In this document: positions 1-5,282 of the stretch, one piece after another
How the letters are laid out: each line of letters starts with the position of its first letter
Numbering within the stretch: position 1 is the first letter of the stretch
Assembly: GCA_030528445.1 (NCBI GenBank)
Contig: JAUMYV010000020.1
Span: forward strand, 1-34,069
DNA: 34,069 bases
From: Porphyromonadaceae bacterium
GTDB taxonomy: Bacteria > Bacteroidota > Bacteroidia > Bacteroidales > Porphyromonadaceae
Direction of reading: 5' to 3'
Made by a program: the position numbers and the translations under genes
The notes under the pieces: generated by a model
Databases searched by the model: none
Seen by the model: only the letters and a program-made list of their open reading frames with translations
Told to the model about the DNA's origin: nothing

Positions 1-44
1 CCATCGGCAACATCCACGACAACCCCGAATTGCTGGATCTATGA
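1..44 (+). CDS. C-terminal fragment of a YopX-like phage protein
   Basis: The frame entering from the left edge reads IGNIHDNPELLDL and stops at 42-44. YopX-family phage proteins commonly end in a GNI-(H/Y)-(D/E)-NPEL motif, so this is probably the tail end of one. Only 13 residues are visible and the family call rests on that motif alone. Its stop overlaps the start of the next small gene by four bases (ATGA), showing that the early genes continue to the left of the window. YopX has no settled biochemical role. Confidence 0.5.
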   Translation, partial: IGNIHDNPELLDL

Positions 45-106
45 CCGAGACGATAATCCTCATCGCCATTGCGGCGGTGGTAATATATACGAGAGAGGAG
101 CTATGA
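41..106 (+). CDS. Tiny single-helix membrane peptide (21 aa)
   Basis: This 21-residue frame starts with MTETIILIAIAAVVIYTREE. Residues 5-16 are almost entirely I, L, A and V, enough for one short membrane helix, with a charged C-terminus. Its ATG overlaps the preceding stop and its TGA overlaps the next ATG, each as ATGA, which suggests translational coupling on both sides. I do not recognise a family. Similar miniature hydrophobic genes follow the methyltransferase, which raises confidence that this is real coding sequence. Confidence 0.5.
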   Translation: MTETIILIAIAAVVIYTREEL

Positions 107-1182
107 ACATCCTAAGCCTATTCGACGGGATGAGCTGCGGGCAGATAGCCTTGAGGGAGCTTGGCGTTGAGGTCTCGAGATACTATGCCTCTGAGATTGA
201 CAAGCACGCCATAGCGCAGACGATGCTCAACTTCCCCGAGACTATACAGTTGGGCGACGTGACGCAGTGGCGCACGTGGGATATAGACTGGTCAAGCATC
301 GACCTCATACTAGCTGGCTCGCCCTGTCAAGGGTTCAGCCTGGCGGGCAAGATGCTCGGACACGACGACCCACGCAGCCGCCTCTACTGGGTCTTCCTCG
401 ACATCTTGCGCCACGTGCAGGCCTGTAACCCCAACGTTAAGTATCTGTTGGAGAATGTGCGGATGCGACCCCAAGACGAGCGGATGATTAACGAGAGCCT
501 AGGCATTATGCCTGTGGTTATCAACTCCGCCCTCGTGTCGGCTCAGAATAGAGTCCGCCTCTACTGGTCTAACATCCGCATAAGACGACATGGACTGTGG
601 GACGACCTCTACACGGACATCCCACAGCCAGCAGACCGAGGCATCTACATCCAAGACATCCTCGAGGAGGAGGTGGACGCTAAGTACTACATCGACTCGG
701 GAGTGTGGGGTCAGGACATCGCAGGCAAGAGCCGTGCGCTCCGTGTGGGCGGTGCGCTATCGCCCGACGCCAAGCACGCCTGGGACGTCATCAAGCTAGA
801 CCGCAACCTAAGCCCCAAGGCTCAGCAGGGTAAGGCGTCGTGCTTGACGGCTGGCGGACACAGCGGAGGCAACCACTCGGATATGGATGTGCTGGCGATT
901 ACGGCTGGCACTTGGCGCACGCACAAGAGAGACAGAGGCTTCCGAGAGGTATCTGGCTCCAAAGCACCCTGTATGCTAGCCAGAGCGCGCAACGATGGTA
1001 GCGGTCAGCCCTGCGTGCAGTATGGCTATCAGCTACGCAGGCTCACCCCGACCGAGTGCGCACGACTACAGACTATCCCCGACTGGTATCAGTGGGGATG
1101 CTCCGACACCCAAGCCTACAAGATGCTAGGCAACGGGTGGACGGTAGAGGTAATCAAACATATATTAAGCTATATAGTATGA
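103..1182 (+). CDS. dcm: DNA (cytosine-5-)-methyltransferase
   Basis: This 359-residue protein should transfer a methyl group from S-adenosylmethionine to C5 of cytosine in DNA. The conserved motifs appear in order: motif I LSLFDGMSCGQIAL (residues 4-17, AdoMet binding); motif IV GSPCQGFS with the catalytic Cys (about 73-80); motif VI LLENV (about 114-118); motif VIII QNRVRLYW (about 148-155); and the C-terminal RRLTPTECARLQTIPDWY and GNGWTVEVI (motifs IX/X). The stretch between about 190 and 310 is the variable target-recognition region. The length is normal. No cognate restriction enzyme lies beside it, so it is probably an orphan phage methylase that shields phage DNA from host restriction or modifies regulatory sites. 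The specificity cannot be read from sequence. It is joined to tiny genes on both sides by ATGA overlaps. Confidence 0.93.
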   Translation: MNILSLFDGMSCGQIALRELGVEVSRYYASEIDKHAIAQTMLNFPETIQLGDVTQWRTWDIDWSSIDLILAGSPCQGFSLAGKMLGHDDPRSRLYWVFLDILRHVQACNPNVKYLLENVRMRPQDERMINESLGIMPVVINSALVSAQNRVRLYWSNIRIRRHGLWDDLYTDIPQPADRGIYIQDILEEEVDAKYYIDSGVWGQDIAGKSRALRVGGALSPDAKHAWDVIKLDRNLSPKAQQGKASCLTAGGHSGGNHSDMDVLAITAGTWRTHKRDRGFREVSGSKAPCMLARARNDGSGQPCVQYGYQLRRLTPTECARLQTIPDWYQWGCSDTQAYKMLGNGWTVEVIKHILSYIV

Positions 1183-1280
1183 CAACGACACTATTAATCA
1201 TCGCCATATTGTCGGCCATCGTCCACGTGGTCGCACTAATCGTAATACTCCGAGACGAGAAGAAGCGATGGAAGCGATAG
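1179..1280 (+). CDS. Small membrane peptide (33 aa)
   Basis: The frame begins MTTTLLIIAILSAIVHVVAL and continues IVILRDEKKRWKR. It is one strong hydrophobic helix (residues 4-24) followed by a basic tail, which predicts a single-pass inner-membrane peptide with its C-terminus in the cytoplasm. The start overlaps the methyltransferase stop as ATGA. A longer reading from 1056 is possible but lies inside the methyltransferase gene, so I prefer the coupled start. I do not recognise a family. Confidence 0.55.
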   Translation: MTTTLLIIAILSAIVHVVALIVILRDEKKRWKR

Positions 1281-1357
1281 CCATTACCCTAATCCCCATC
1301 CTCTTCGCACAGCTCTACAAGCTGGTGCGAGCGATGGACGAACCCAATAACCTATGA
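1268..1357 (+). CDS. Small membrane-like peptide (29 aa)
   Basis: The frame begins MEAIAITLIPILFAQLYKLV and ends RAMDEPNNL. Residues 3-20 are hydrophobic or amphipathic and could form one membrane helix. It starts 13 bases inside the end of the preceding small gene, and its stop overlaps the next gene's start as ATGA (1354-1357). It is the third miniature hydrophobic frame in the first 1.4 kb. No function can be assigned. Confidence 0.5.
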   Translation: MEAIAITLIPILFAQLYKLVRAMDEPNNL

Positions 1358-2160
1358 GCAGACTAATAACCATACCCCTCTCACGCAGCCAATGGGAGGG
1401 GATAGAAACGAATAAGGCGGTCGCCCTGCCCGAGAGCGAGTACTGGACGAAACGCCTATACAACGAGGACGGAGCTAAGCTCTATGAGCGTGTCAATATC
1501 CGCCTCGGTGTGTCTGGCGCCCCTCGTCAGTTCGTATTCGCAGGCGTCAGCTACAGCCTTAACGCTGATGGAGAGGCCGTGTATCGCATCCGATTGGGGC
1601 GTGAAATACCCAAGGTAAGCAAGGAGACGTTTCTGGACGGCCTGCACCTTGCGCTCAACGAACTAATCTGGGAGGCTTGCGAGGCTTGTGTAGCGCACGC
1701 AACCAGCCTCAAGATAGACAGCCTCAAGTACGCATCACGCAAGTACAGAGACCTGCACCGAGAGTACCGACACATCATGCTCTACTCCCACACAGATGAG
1801 TACCGAGAGCAGGTCGAGCACAACAAGCGAGACCTCAGAGCCTATTGGTCGGGTACAATCGAGGGCATACTGCAGGCGTCCAAGCGGTCTATCGTCCAGA
1901 CGGACGGAGAGATTGACGCCCTAATGATGCACTGCGAGGCTATCGTGGGTATTCTGTATGCTCGGCTATCGGAGCGCATCCACGAGTACAACGGCAAGCC
2001 CAAGGAGCATAGGGCGGTCGTCGAGGTCAATAAGCACCTAGCGGAGATGCTCGATGTCTACGCAGGCACATACGGCATCAACCCCACGTGGGAGGCTCAA
2101 GCCCTCGCACTGATGGGGCGAGAGATCAAGAACTATTATCAACTACATAAGTGGATATGA
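1354..2160 (+). CDS. Phage protein of unknown function (268 aa)
   Basis: I do not recognise this protein. It is soluble-looking, with no signal peptide or membrane segment. The first ~95 residues look like alternating strands (for example RQFVFAGVSYSL and AVYRIRLGREIP). The rest is strongly helical and rich in charged, Tyr and His residues. The ATG overlaps the upstream stop as ATGA, and its own stop overlaps the next start in the same way, placing it in the coupled early operon with the methyltransferase. A role in early DNA metabolism or host takeover is only suggested by position. Confidence 0.8.
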   Translation: MSRLITIPLSRSQWEGIETNKAVALPESEYWTKRLYNEDGAKLYERVNIRLGVSGAPRQFVFAGVSYSLNADGEAVYRIRLGREIPKVSKETFLDGLHLALNELIWEACEACVAHATSLKIDSLKYASRKYRDLHREYRHIMLYSHTDEYREQVEHNKRDLRAYWSGTIEGILQASKRSIVQTDGEIDALMMHCEAIVGILYARLSERIHEYNGKPKEHRAVVEVNKHLAEMLDVYAGTYGINPTWEAQALALMGREIKNYYQLHKWI

Positions 2161-2372
2161 GCAGACGAGTACACAAGCAGCACAGCCTCTTAGAACGGGA
2201 TGAAGAGAGGCTATCTAAGCGACCACCTCTGTGTGAGGCGGAACGAATAATCTTCGGTAGCCCACAGCGCATCGCCTTGGAACTACATCGGAGCAGGCGG
2301 ATAAGCTACCACCGCCCGATGAACGCCAAACGAATAGCGGAAACAATCAAGCAATGGAAGAATAAACTATAG
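2157..2372 (+). CDS. Small basic phage protein (71 aa)
   Basis: The protein starts MSRRVHKQHSLLERDEERLS and is unusually rich in Arg, Lys and His, as expected for a nucleic-acid-binding protein, though no fold is recognisable. I chose the ATG at 2157 because it forms an ATGA overlap with the upstream stop, as elsewhere in this operon. An in-frame GTG at 2151 would add only two residues. It contains one Cys and no zinc-binding pattern. Confidence 0.65.
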   Translation: MSRRVHKQHSLLERDEERLSKRPPLCEAERIIFGSPQRIALELHRSRRISYHRPMNAKRIAETIKQWKNKL

Positions 2373-2374
2373 AT

Positions 2375-2518
2375 ATGGCAAAATGTAAATGTGGGTATTG
2401 TGATGGGCTTGGCGTTGTCCTTCCATGGACAGAAAAAGAGGTAGAATCTTTAGTGGGAAAGCCCTCATGGTGGATGTATAAATGCCCTGTATGCAAAGGG
2501 ATTCGGGACAAAAACTAG
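2375..2518 (+). CDS. Zinc-ribbon miniprotein (47 aa)
   Basis: The frame opens MAKCKCGYCDGLG and later contains YKCPVCKGIR. The CxCxxCxGxG and CPVCKG pairs resemble the CxxCxG zinc knuckles of DnaJ-type domains, so one zinc ion is probably held between them. The middle (WTEKEVESLVGKPSWWMY) is aromatic-rich. The gene is more AT-rich than its neighbours and starts two bases after the upstream gene's stop. The next small gene begins inside its 3' end. A regulatory or adaptor role is plausible but unproven. Confidence 0.6.
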   Translation: MAKCKCGYCDGLGVVLPWTEKEVESLVGKPSWWMYKCPVCKGIRDKN

Positions 2519-2631
2519 ACAAGCTCATCACACGCTACAACATTAGCGTAGCGCAGAAAGGCAAAGCACACCTATCACTTAGGTGCTGGGCTATGCCTAG
2601 AAAGTCAGTGAATAGAAAGAAGAAAGAATGA
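2491..2631 (+). CDS. Small basic protein overlapping the zinc-ribbon gene (46 aa)
   Basis: This 46-residue frame runs from MQRDSGQKLDKLITRYNISV to a very basic end (RKSVNRKKKE). It starts 28 bases inside the preceding gene in another frame. Its stop overlaps the start of the VRR-NUC nuclease as ATGA (2628-2631). That coupling is the main reason to accept it. No family is recognised; the basic tail suggests contact with nucleic acid. Confidence 0.5.
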   Translation: MQRDSGQKLDKLITRYNISVAQKGKAHLSLRCWAMPRKSVNRKKKE

Positions 2632-3044
2632 CAGCAGACGAATATAGACAGCTCGTGGCGGAGCATAACGCGCCCAAGCGCAGAGCCAAGAAGCCACGGC
2701 ATAAGGAGAGCGAGCTACAAAAAGCCTGCGTGGCGTGGTTTAGAGTAAGGTATCCCAAGAGTGCCAAGATGCTCTTTTCCGTCCCCAATGGGGGAAAAAG
2801 AAATGTCTTCGAGGCAACGATTATGAAGTCCGAGGGCGTGGTCGCTGGCGTGGCAGACCTGCTCCTGCTCATTCCCCGAAAGGGGTTCGGATGCCTATGC
2901 ATCGAGATGAAAGCAGGCAAAGGCAGGCAGTCAGACCTCCAAAAGGAGTGGGAAGCCCTCACCACCCTACACGGCAACAAGTATGTCGTGGTTCGGTCGA
3001 GGGAGGAGTTCGAGGGGGTGGTAGAGGAATACCTATCGGGCTGA
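2628..3044 (+). CDS. VRR-NUC domain nuclease
   Basis: This 138-residue protein is a virus-type replication-repair nuclease of the PD-(D/E)XK superfamily. These enzymes cut branched or flapped DNA and are common in phage replication modules. The active-site series is visible: Glu29 in the N-terminal helix (KESELQKACVAWF), the NGGKR turn (54-58), GVAGVADLLLL with Asp77, CIEMKAGKG with Glu93 and Lys95, then SDLQ with Gln105. The length fits a stand-alone VRR-NUC domain and all expected catalytic residues are present. It is the last rightward gene of the left operon; 5 bases after its stop the minus-strand gene ends convergently. Confidence 0.92.
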   Translation: MTADEYRQLVAEHNAPKRRAKKPRHKESELQKACVAWFRVRYPKSAKMLFSVPNGGKRNVFEATIMKSEGVVAGVADLLLLIPRKGFGCLCIEMKAGKGRQSDLQKEWEALTTLHGNKYVVVRSREEFEGVVEEYLSG

Positions 3045-3048
3045 AATG

Positions 3049-3588
3049 CTATCGAGCGAACAATGAAATAGCGTGAGTGTTCCCCGAGTTGTTTTTAGGA
3101 GCTTGCGTTGTGTCTGGCTGGTGTGTTTGAGATGATTGTTCAATTTGATCGCTAGTCCCTATCTGAAATCGCAGCCTCTTGCCTTGGTTCTCGAAGTAGA
3201 ATACTAGTATAGCGTAGCCAATAGCAATAACTATAGCCGATACTACGGATTGAGCTACTGCGTGAGCGTAAGACTGCCACCTTTTGGGCTTGATAGGATC
3301 TACAACTCTTTTTATAAGTGTTAAGTGATCCTGATTGATGCTATCCTCGATCTCCTTGGCGTGTTCGGATAGTGTGTTTCTAGAAAACTCCATAAGTATC
3401 TCCTCTGCCTTGGCTCGATATAGCTCTACAGCCGCATCTGTCTGACAAGACTTCTTGAAAGCGACAAGCTCATCCTCCGTTGGTTTTCTATCCAGCGATG
3501 ACAGAAACTCAGACTTATGTTTCTTATAGAGAGAATAGGCTATCTGTCCGACAATATCATTCTCGGAGTCTACCAACTTGGAAAACAT
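3049..3588 (-). CDS. Membrane-anchored prophage accessory protein (179 aa)
   Basis: The N-terminal part contains DSENDIVGQIAYSLYKKHK, then a predicted helical bundle to about residue 90. A single membrane helix (VVSAIVIAIGYAILVFYF, roughly 113-131) follows, then a polar Gln/Ser/Thr/Asn tail. I recall a widespread but uncharacterised prophage family with the same (A/G)-Y-(S/T)-(L/I)-YK-xx-K N-terminus and a C-terminal membrane helix; this is recognition from memory. I chose the ATG at 3588. A TTG two codons upstream would overlap the preceding stop as TTGA. It is AT-rich, opposite in direction to everything around it and follows a 74-residue partner, which suggests lysogenic expression as cargo, perhaps superinfection exclusion or abortive infection. 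That role is inference. Confidence 0.78.
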   Translation of the reverse strand: MFSKLVDSENDIVGQIAYSLYKKHKSEFLSSLDRKPTEDELVAFKKSCQTDAAVELYRAKAEEILMEFSRNTLSEHAKEIEDSINQDHLTLIKRVVDPIKPKRWQSYAHAVAQSVVSAIVIAIGYAILVFYFENQGKRLRFQIGTSDQIEQSSQTHQPDTTQAPKNNSGNTHAISLFAR

Positions 3589-3590
3589 AG

Positions 3591-3815
3591 TCAAATCTTG
3601 GAGGCTTTTCGAATGGCGTCTCTATAGGCTTCCTCTATTCTCTCTCGTGATATTGCAGTCGAGATGGTTCTACCCATAATAGAAGATGTGATAATCATAC
3701 CACCTCGATTATCAGAGGTTGCACGAGTCCTAAGCAAGGGGTTGCTCCCACCTTGATCGCGTCTAGACATACTACTGTTTGCCTTGGCGATCGTATGCCT
3801 TGTTATCTTGCACAT
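3591..3815 (-). CDS. Small partner protein of the minus-strand module (74 aa)
   Basis: This 74-residue frame starts MCKITRHTIAKANSSMSRRD and ends with a likely amphipathic helix, ERIEEAYRDAIRKASKI. The middle is Ser/Thr/Gly-rich (IITSSIMGRTISTAISRE). It is the first gene of the leftward pair: its stop lies immediately before the ATG of the membrane protein, so the two are probably co-translated. No known domain is seen. It could be a soluble partner or regulator of the membrane protein. The start at 3815 lies 35 bases from an operator-like repeat array. Confidence 0.55.
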   Translation of the reverse strand: MCKITRHTIAKANSSMSRRDQGGSNPLLRTRATSDNRGGMIITSSIMGRTISTAISRERIEEAYRDAIRKASKI

Positions 3816-3849
3816 GTTTCAAATATCATTACATAACAGGGTAAATCCC

Positions 3850-3906
3850 TTTGGAGTATCAAACTTATCTATTTGGTGTATCAAAACAGATCCTTTGAGA
3901 GCCAAA
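3850..3906. promoter_or_regulatory. Operator-like array, three TTTG-N5/6-CAAA sites at 22-bp spacing
   Basis: Three dyad sites begin at 3850 (TTTGGAGTATCAAA), 3872 (TTTGGTGTATCAAA) and 3894 (TTTGAGAGCCAAA). The starts are exactly 22 bases apart, about two helical turns, so proteins bound at each would lie on the same face. The first two differ at one base; the third is a shorter variant. On the minus strand, TAAGTTTG at 3867-3860 matches the Bacteroidota -7 box TAnnTTTG and overlaps the first site. This suggests a repressor-controlled promoter for the leftward pair. The regulator is unknown; the XRE protein at 31768 is one candidate. Confidence 0.5.
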
Positions 3907-3952
3907 GATATAAAAAATAAACACACCAGTGTTTCTGGGTGCTTATGAGTGT

Positions 3953-3967
3953 TTTTAGTGACTAAAA
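3953..3967. promoter_or_regulatory. Perfect 15-bp palindrome upstream of the HExxH gene
   Basis: TTTTAGTGACTAAAA is a perfect inverted repeat (7-bp arms around a central G) ending 18 bases before the ATG at 3986. The position and symmetry suit a dimeric repressor or activator site controlling the rightward pair 3986-4771. No clear TAnnTTTG box is visible nearby, so the promoter itself is not located. The 13 bases overlapping its left arm (ATGAGTGTTTTTA, 3945-3957) recur at 33972-33984. Confidence 0.4.
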
Positions 3968-3985
3968 TAAACGAAAACAGAATAT

Positions 3986-4384
3986 ATGGAAGAAAGAATT
4001 AAAATATCCAAGATCATCCCAGTAGACATCTACAGACGGGATGTGCTGCTAGTAGTGAACTACAGCCACAAGGATCTAGCAGAAGAATTGCTCAAATATA
4101 TCAGCAAGGGAGAGGTAAAGCGAACGATGAAAGAATGCAGAAGCATACAACGGGATGGTGCTATCACAGTGTTGCATGGCAATGGTGGAGTGCTCGTATA
4201 TCTACCAATCTATCACGGTAATGAATCTGGAATAGCGAAGCTCACCCACGAGATGCTCCACGCTGCGAGTTTCATCATAGAAGAGACTGGCATGTCCTTT
4301 TCTCATCATACGCAAGAGGCCTATGCTCATCTACTCGAATACCTCATGGGCGAGGCAATGAAAGCATTAAATCAAATCAAATAA
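3986..4384 (+). CDS. HExxH metallopeptidase-like phage protein
   Basis: This 132-residue protein contains LTHEMLHAASFIIEE, a zincin-type HExxH motif (His88, Glu89, His92). Glu111 in HTQEAYAHLLEYL is a possible third metal ligand 19 residues later. Upstream is an alternating-strand stretch (AITVLHGNGGVLVYLPI) that could form the edge strand used by zinc peptidases to bind substrate. Small proteins of this form, with (T/I)HE-xx-H followed by EAYA(H/Y)LL-x-YL, are common in phages but uncharacterised. It sits one gene before the DUF3127 protein, in what looks like a short replication-associated operon. Peptidase activity is inferred from the motif only. Confidence 0.75.
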   Translation: MEERIKISKIIPVDIYRRDVLLVVNYSHKDLAEELLKYISKGEVKRTMKECRSIQRDGAITVLHGNGGVLVYLPIYHGNESGIAKLTHEMLHAASFIIEETGMSFSHHTQEAYAHLLEYLMGEAMKALNQIK

Positions 4385-4393
4385 ATAACAACA

Positions 4394-4771
4394 ATGGAAA
4401 TCCAAGGAAGAATCATTGAAGTGCTACCCCTGCAATCGGGCGTGGCCAAAGCATCAGGCAAGGAGTGGAAGAAGCAGGACTATGTACTCGAGACATTCGA
4501 GCAGTACCCCAAGAAGATTTGCTTCTGCCTCTGGGGCGATGCCATAGACCGCACCAACCTGCTCGCAGGCGAGGATGTGACGGTACAGATAGACATCGAG
4601 AGCCGTGAATTTAATGGTCGCTGGTACACAGAGGTGCGTGCTTGGCGTGTGGATAGAGGCCTCATATCGCCCTCTGCACAACCACAGCCCCAGCAACAGG
4701 CCTACCAACAGCCAGCATACCAACAGCAAGGCCTAGGAGCTGGAGCGCCTAACAATGATTTGCCATTCTAA
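4394..4771 (+). CDS. DUF3127-type single-strand DNA-binding-like protein
   Basis: The first ~95 residues match the Bacteroidota DUF3127 family, an OB-fold-like relative of SSB: a beta-rich core beginning MEIQGRIIEVLPLQSGVAKA and ending REFNGRWYTEVRAWRVDRG. A disordered Gln/Pro/Tyr-rich linker follows, then the C-terminal NNDLPF. That last hexapeptide resembles the acidic SSB tip (DDIPF) that recruits other replication proteins. The protein probably coats single-stranded DNA during phage replication or recombination. It starts 9 bases after the HExxH gene, so the two are likely co-transcribed. Confidence 0.85.
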   Translation: MEIQGRIIEVLPLQSGVAKASGKEWKKQDYVLETFEQYPKKICFCLWGDAIDRTNLLAGEDVTVQIDIESREFNGRWYTEVRAWRVDRGLISPSAQPQPQQQAYQQPAYQQQGLGAGAPNNDLPF

Positions 4772-4811
4772 GAATCGTTTTTTCGAGTAAGTAGGACTGG
4801 GGACTTTTTTG

Positions 4812-4852
4812 TATCTTTATAGCGAATAATAGATATATGTGATGTTACATAT
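4812..4852 (+). promoter_or_regulatory. Probable promoter and inverted repeat before the terminase operon
   Basis: TATCTTTA (4812-4819) is one base from the Bacteroidota -7 box TAnnTTTG. The same final-A variant occurs at 11325 and 33797. No good TTTG lies 19-21 bases upstream, which lowers confidence. Just downstream, ATATGT and ACATAT (4835-4840 and 4847-4852) form an inverted repeat with a 6-base centre. This could be an operator or a 5' RNA hairpin. The start codon of the small terminase follows at 4866. Confidence 0.4.
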
Positions 4853-4865
4853 TACTTGATTTTGT

Positions 4866-5264
4866 ATGGGCAGGCAGACCACAAAAACCAACAGTAGTAA
4901 AAAATGCATTCCAAAAAAGGGGGAACTCTCAACCAAAACTCGGAAGAGAAGATTTCTTGATGCGCTATCCGCAAGCCTTGGCAACATATCGGAGGCCGCT
5001 AAGTCTGTTGGAATTAACCGAAGAACCTATTACGATTGGATTAAGGACGACCAAGAGTTCTCCCAATCCGTAGACAGTATTTCTGAGTCTCAAATAGACT
5101 ATGTAGAGAGCAAGCTGCTGGAACGCATCAATGACGGAGATACTACCGCCACTATCTACTACCTCAAGACAAAGGGGAGAAATCGTGGCTGGAGCGAGAA
5201 GATTGAGATTGATGCAAAGATTAGTCCCTTTGAGCGCCTGATGATGGAGACCGAGGACGATTGA
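4866..5264 (+). CDS. terS: Terminase small subunit
   Basis: This 132-residue DNA-recognition subunit of the packaging motor has a basic N-terminus, then a helix-turn-helix at about residues 35-60 (LGNISEAAKSVGINRRTYYD), and a helical oligomerisation region. The end contains TIYYLKTKGRNRGWSEK, a sequence typical of small terminases of HTH/phBC6A51 type. It lies immediately before the large subunit, the standard order. Its role is to bind the pac or cos site and load TerL. Confidence 0.88.
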   Translation: MGRQTTKTNSSKKCIPKKGELSTKTRKRRFLDALSASLGNISEAAKSVGINRRTYYDWIKDDQEFSQSVDSISESQIDYVESKLLERINDGDTTATIYYLKTKGRNRGWSEKIEIDAKISPFERLMMETEDD

Positions 5265-5282
5265 GAACATCTGGGTTGTAGC

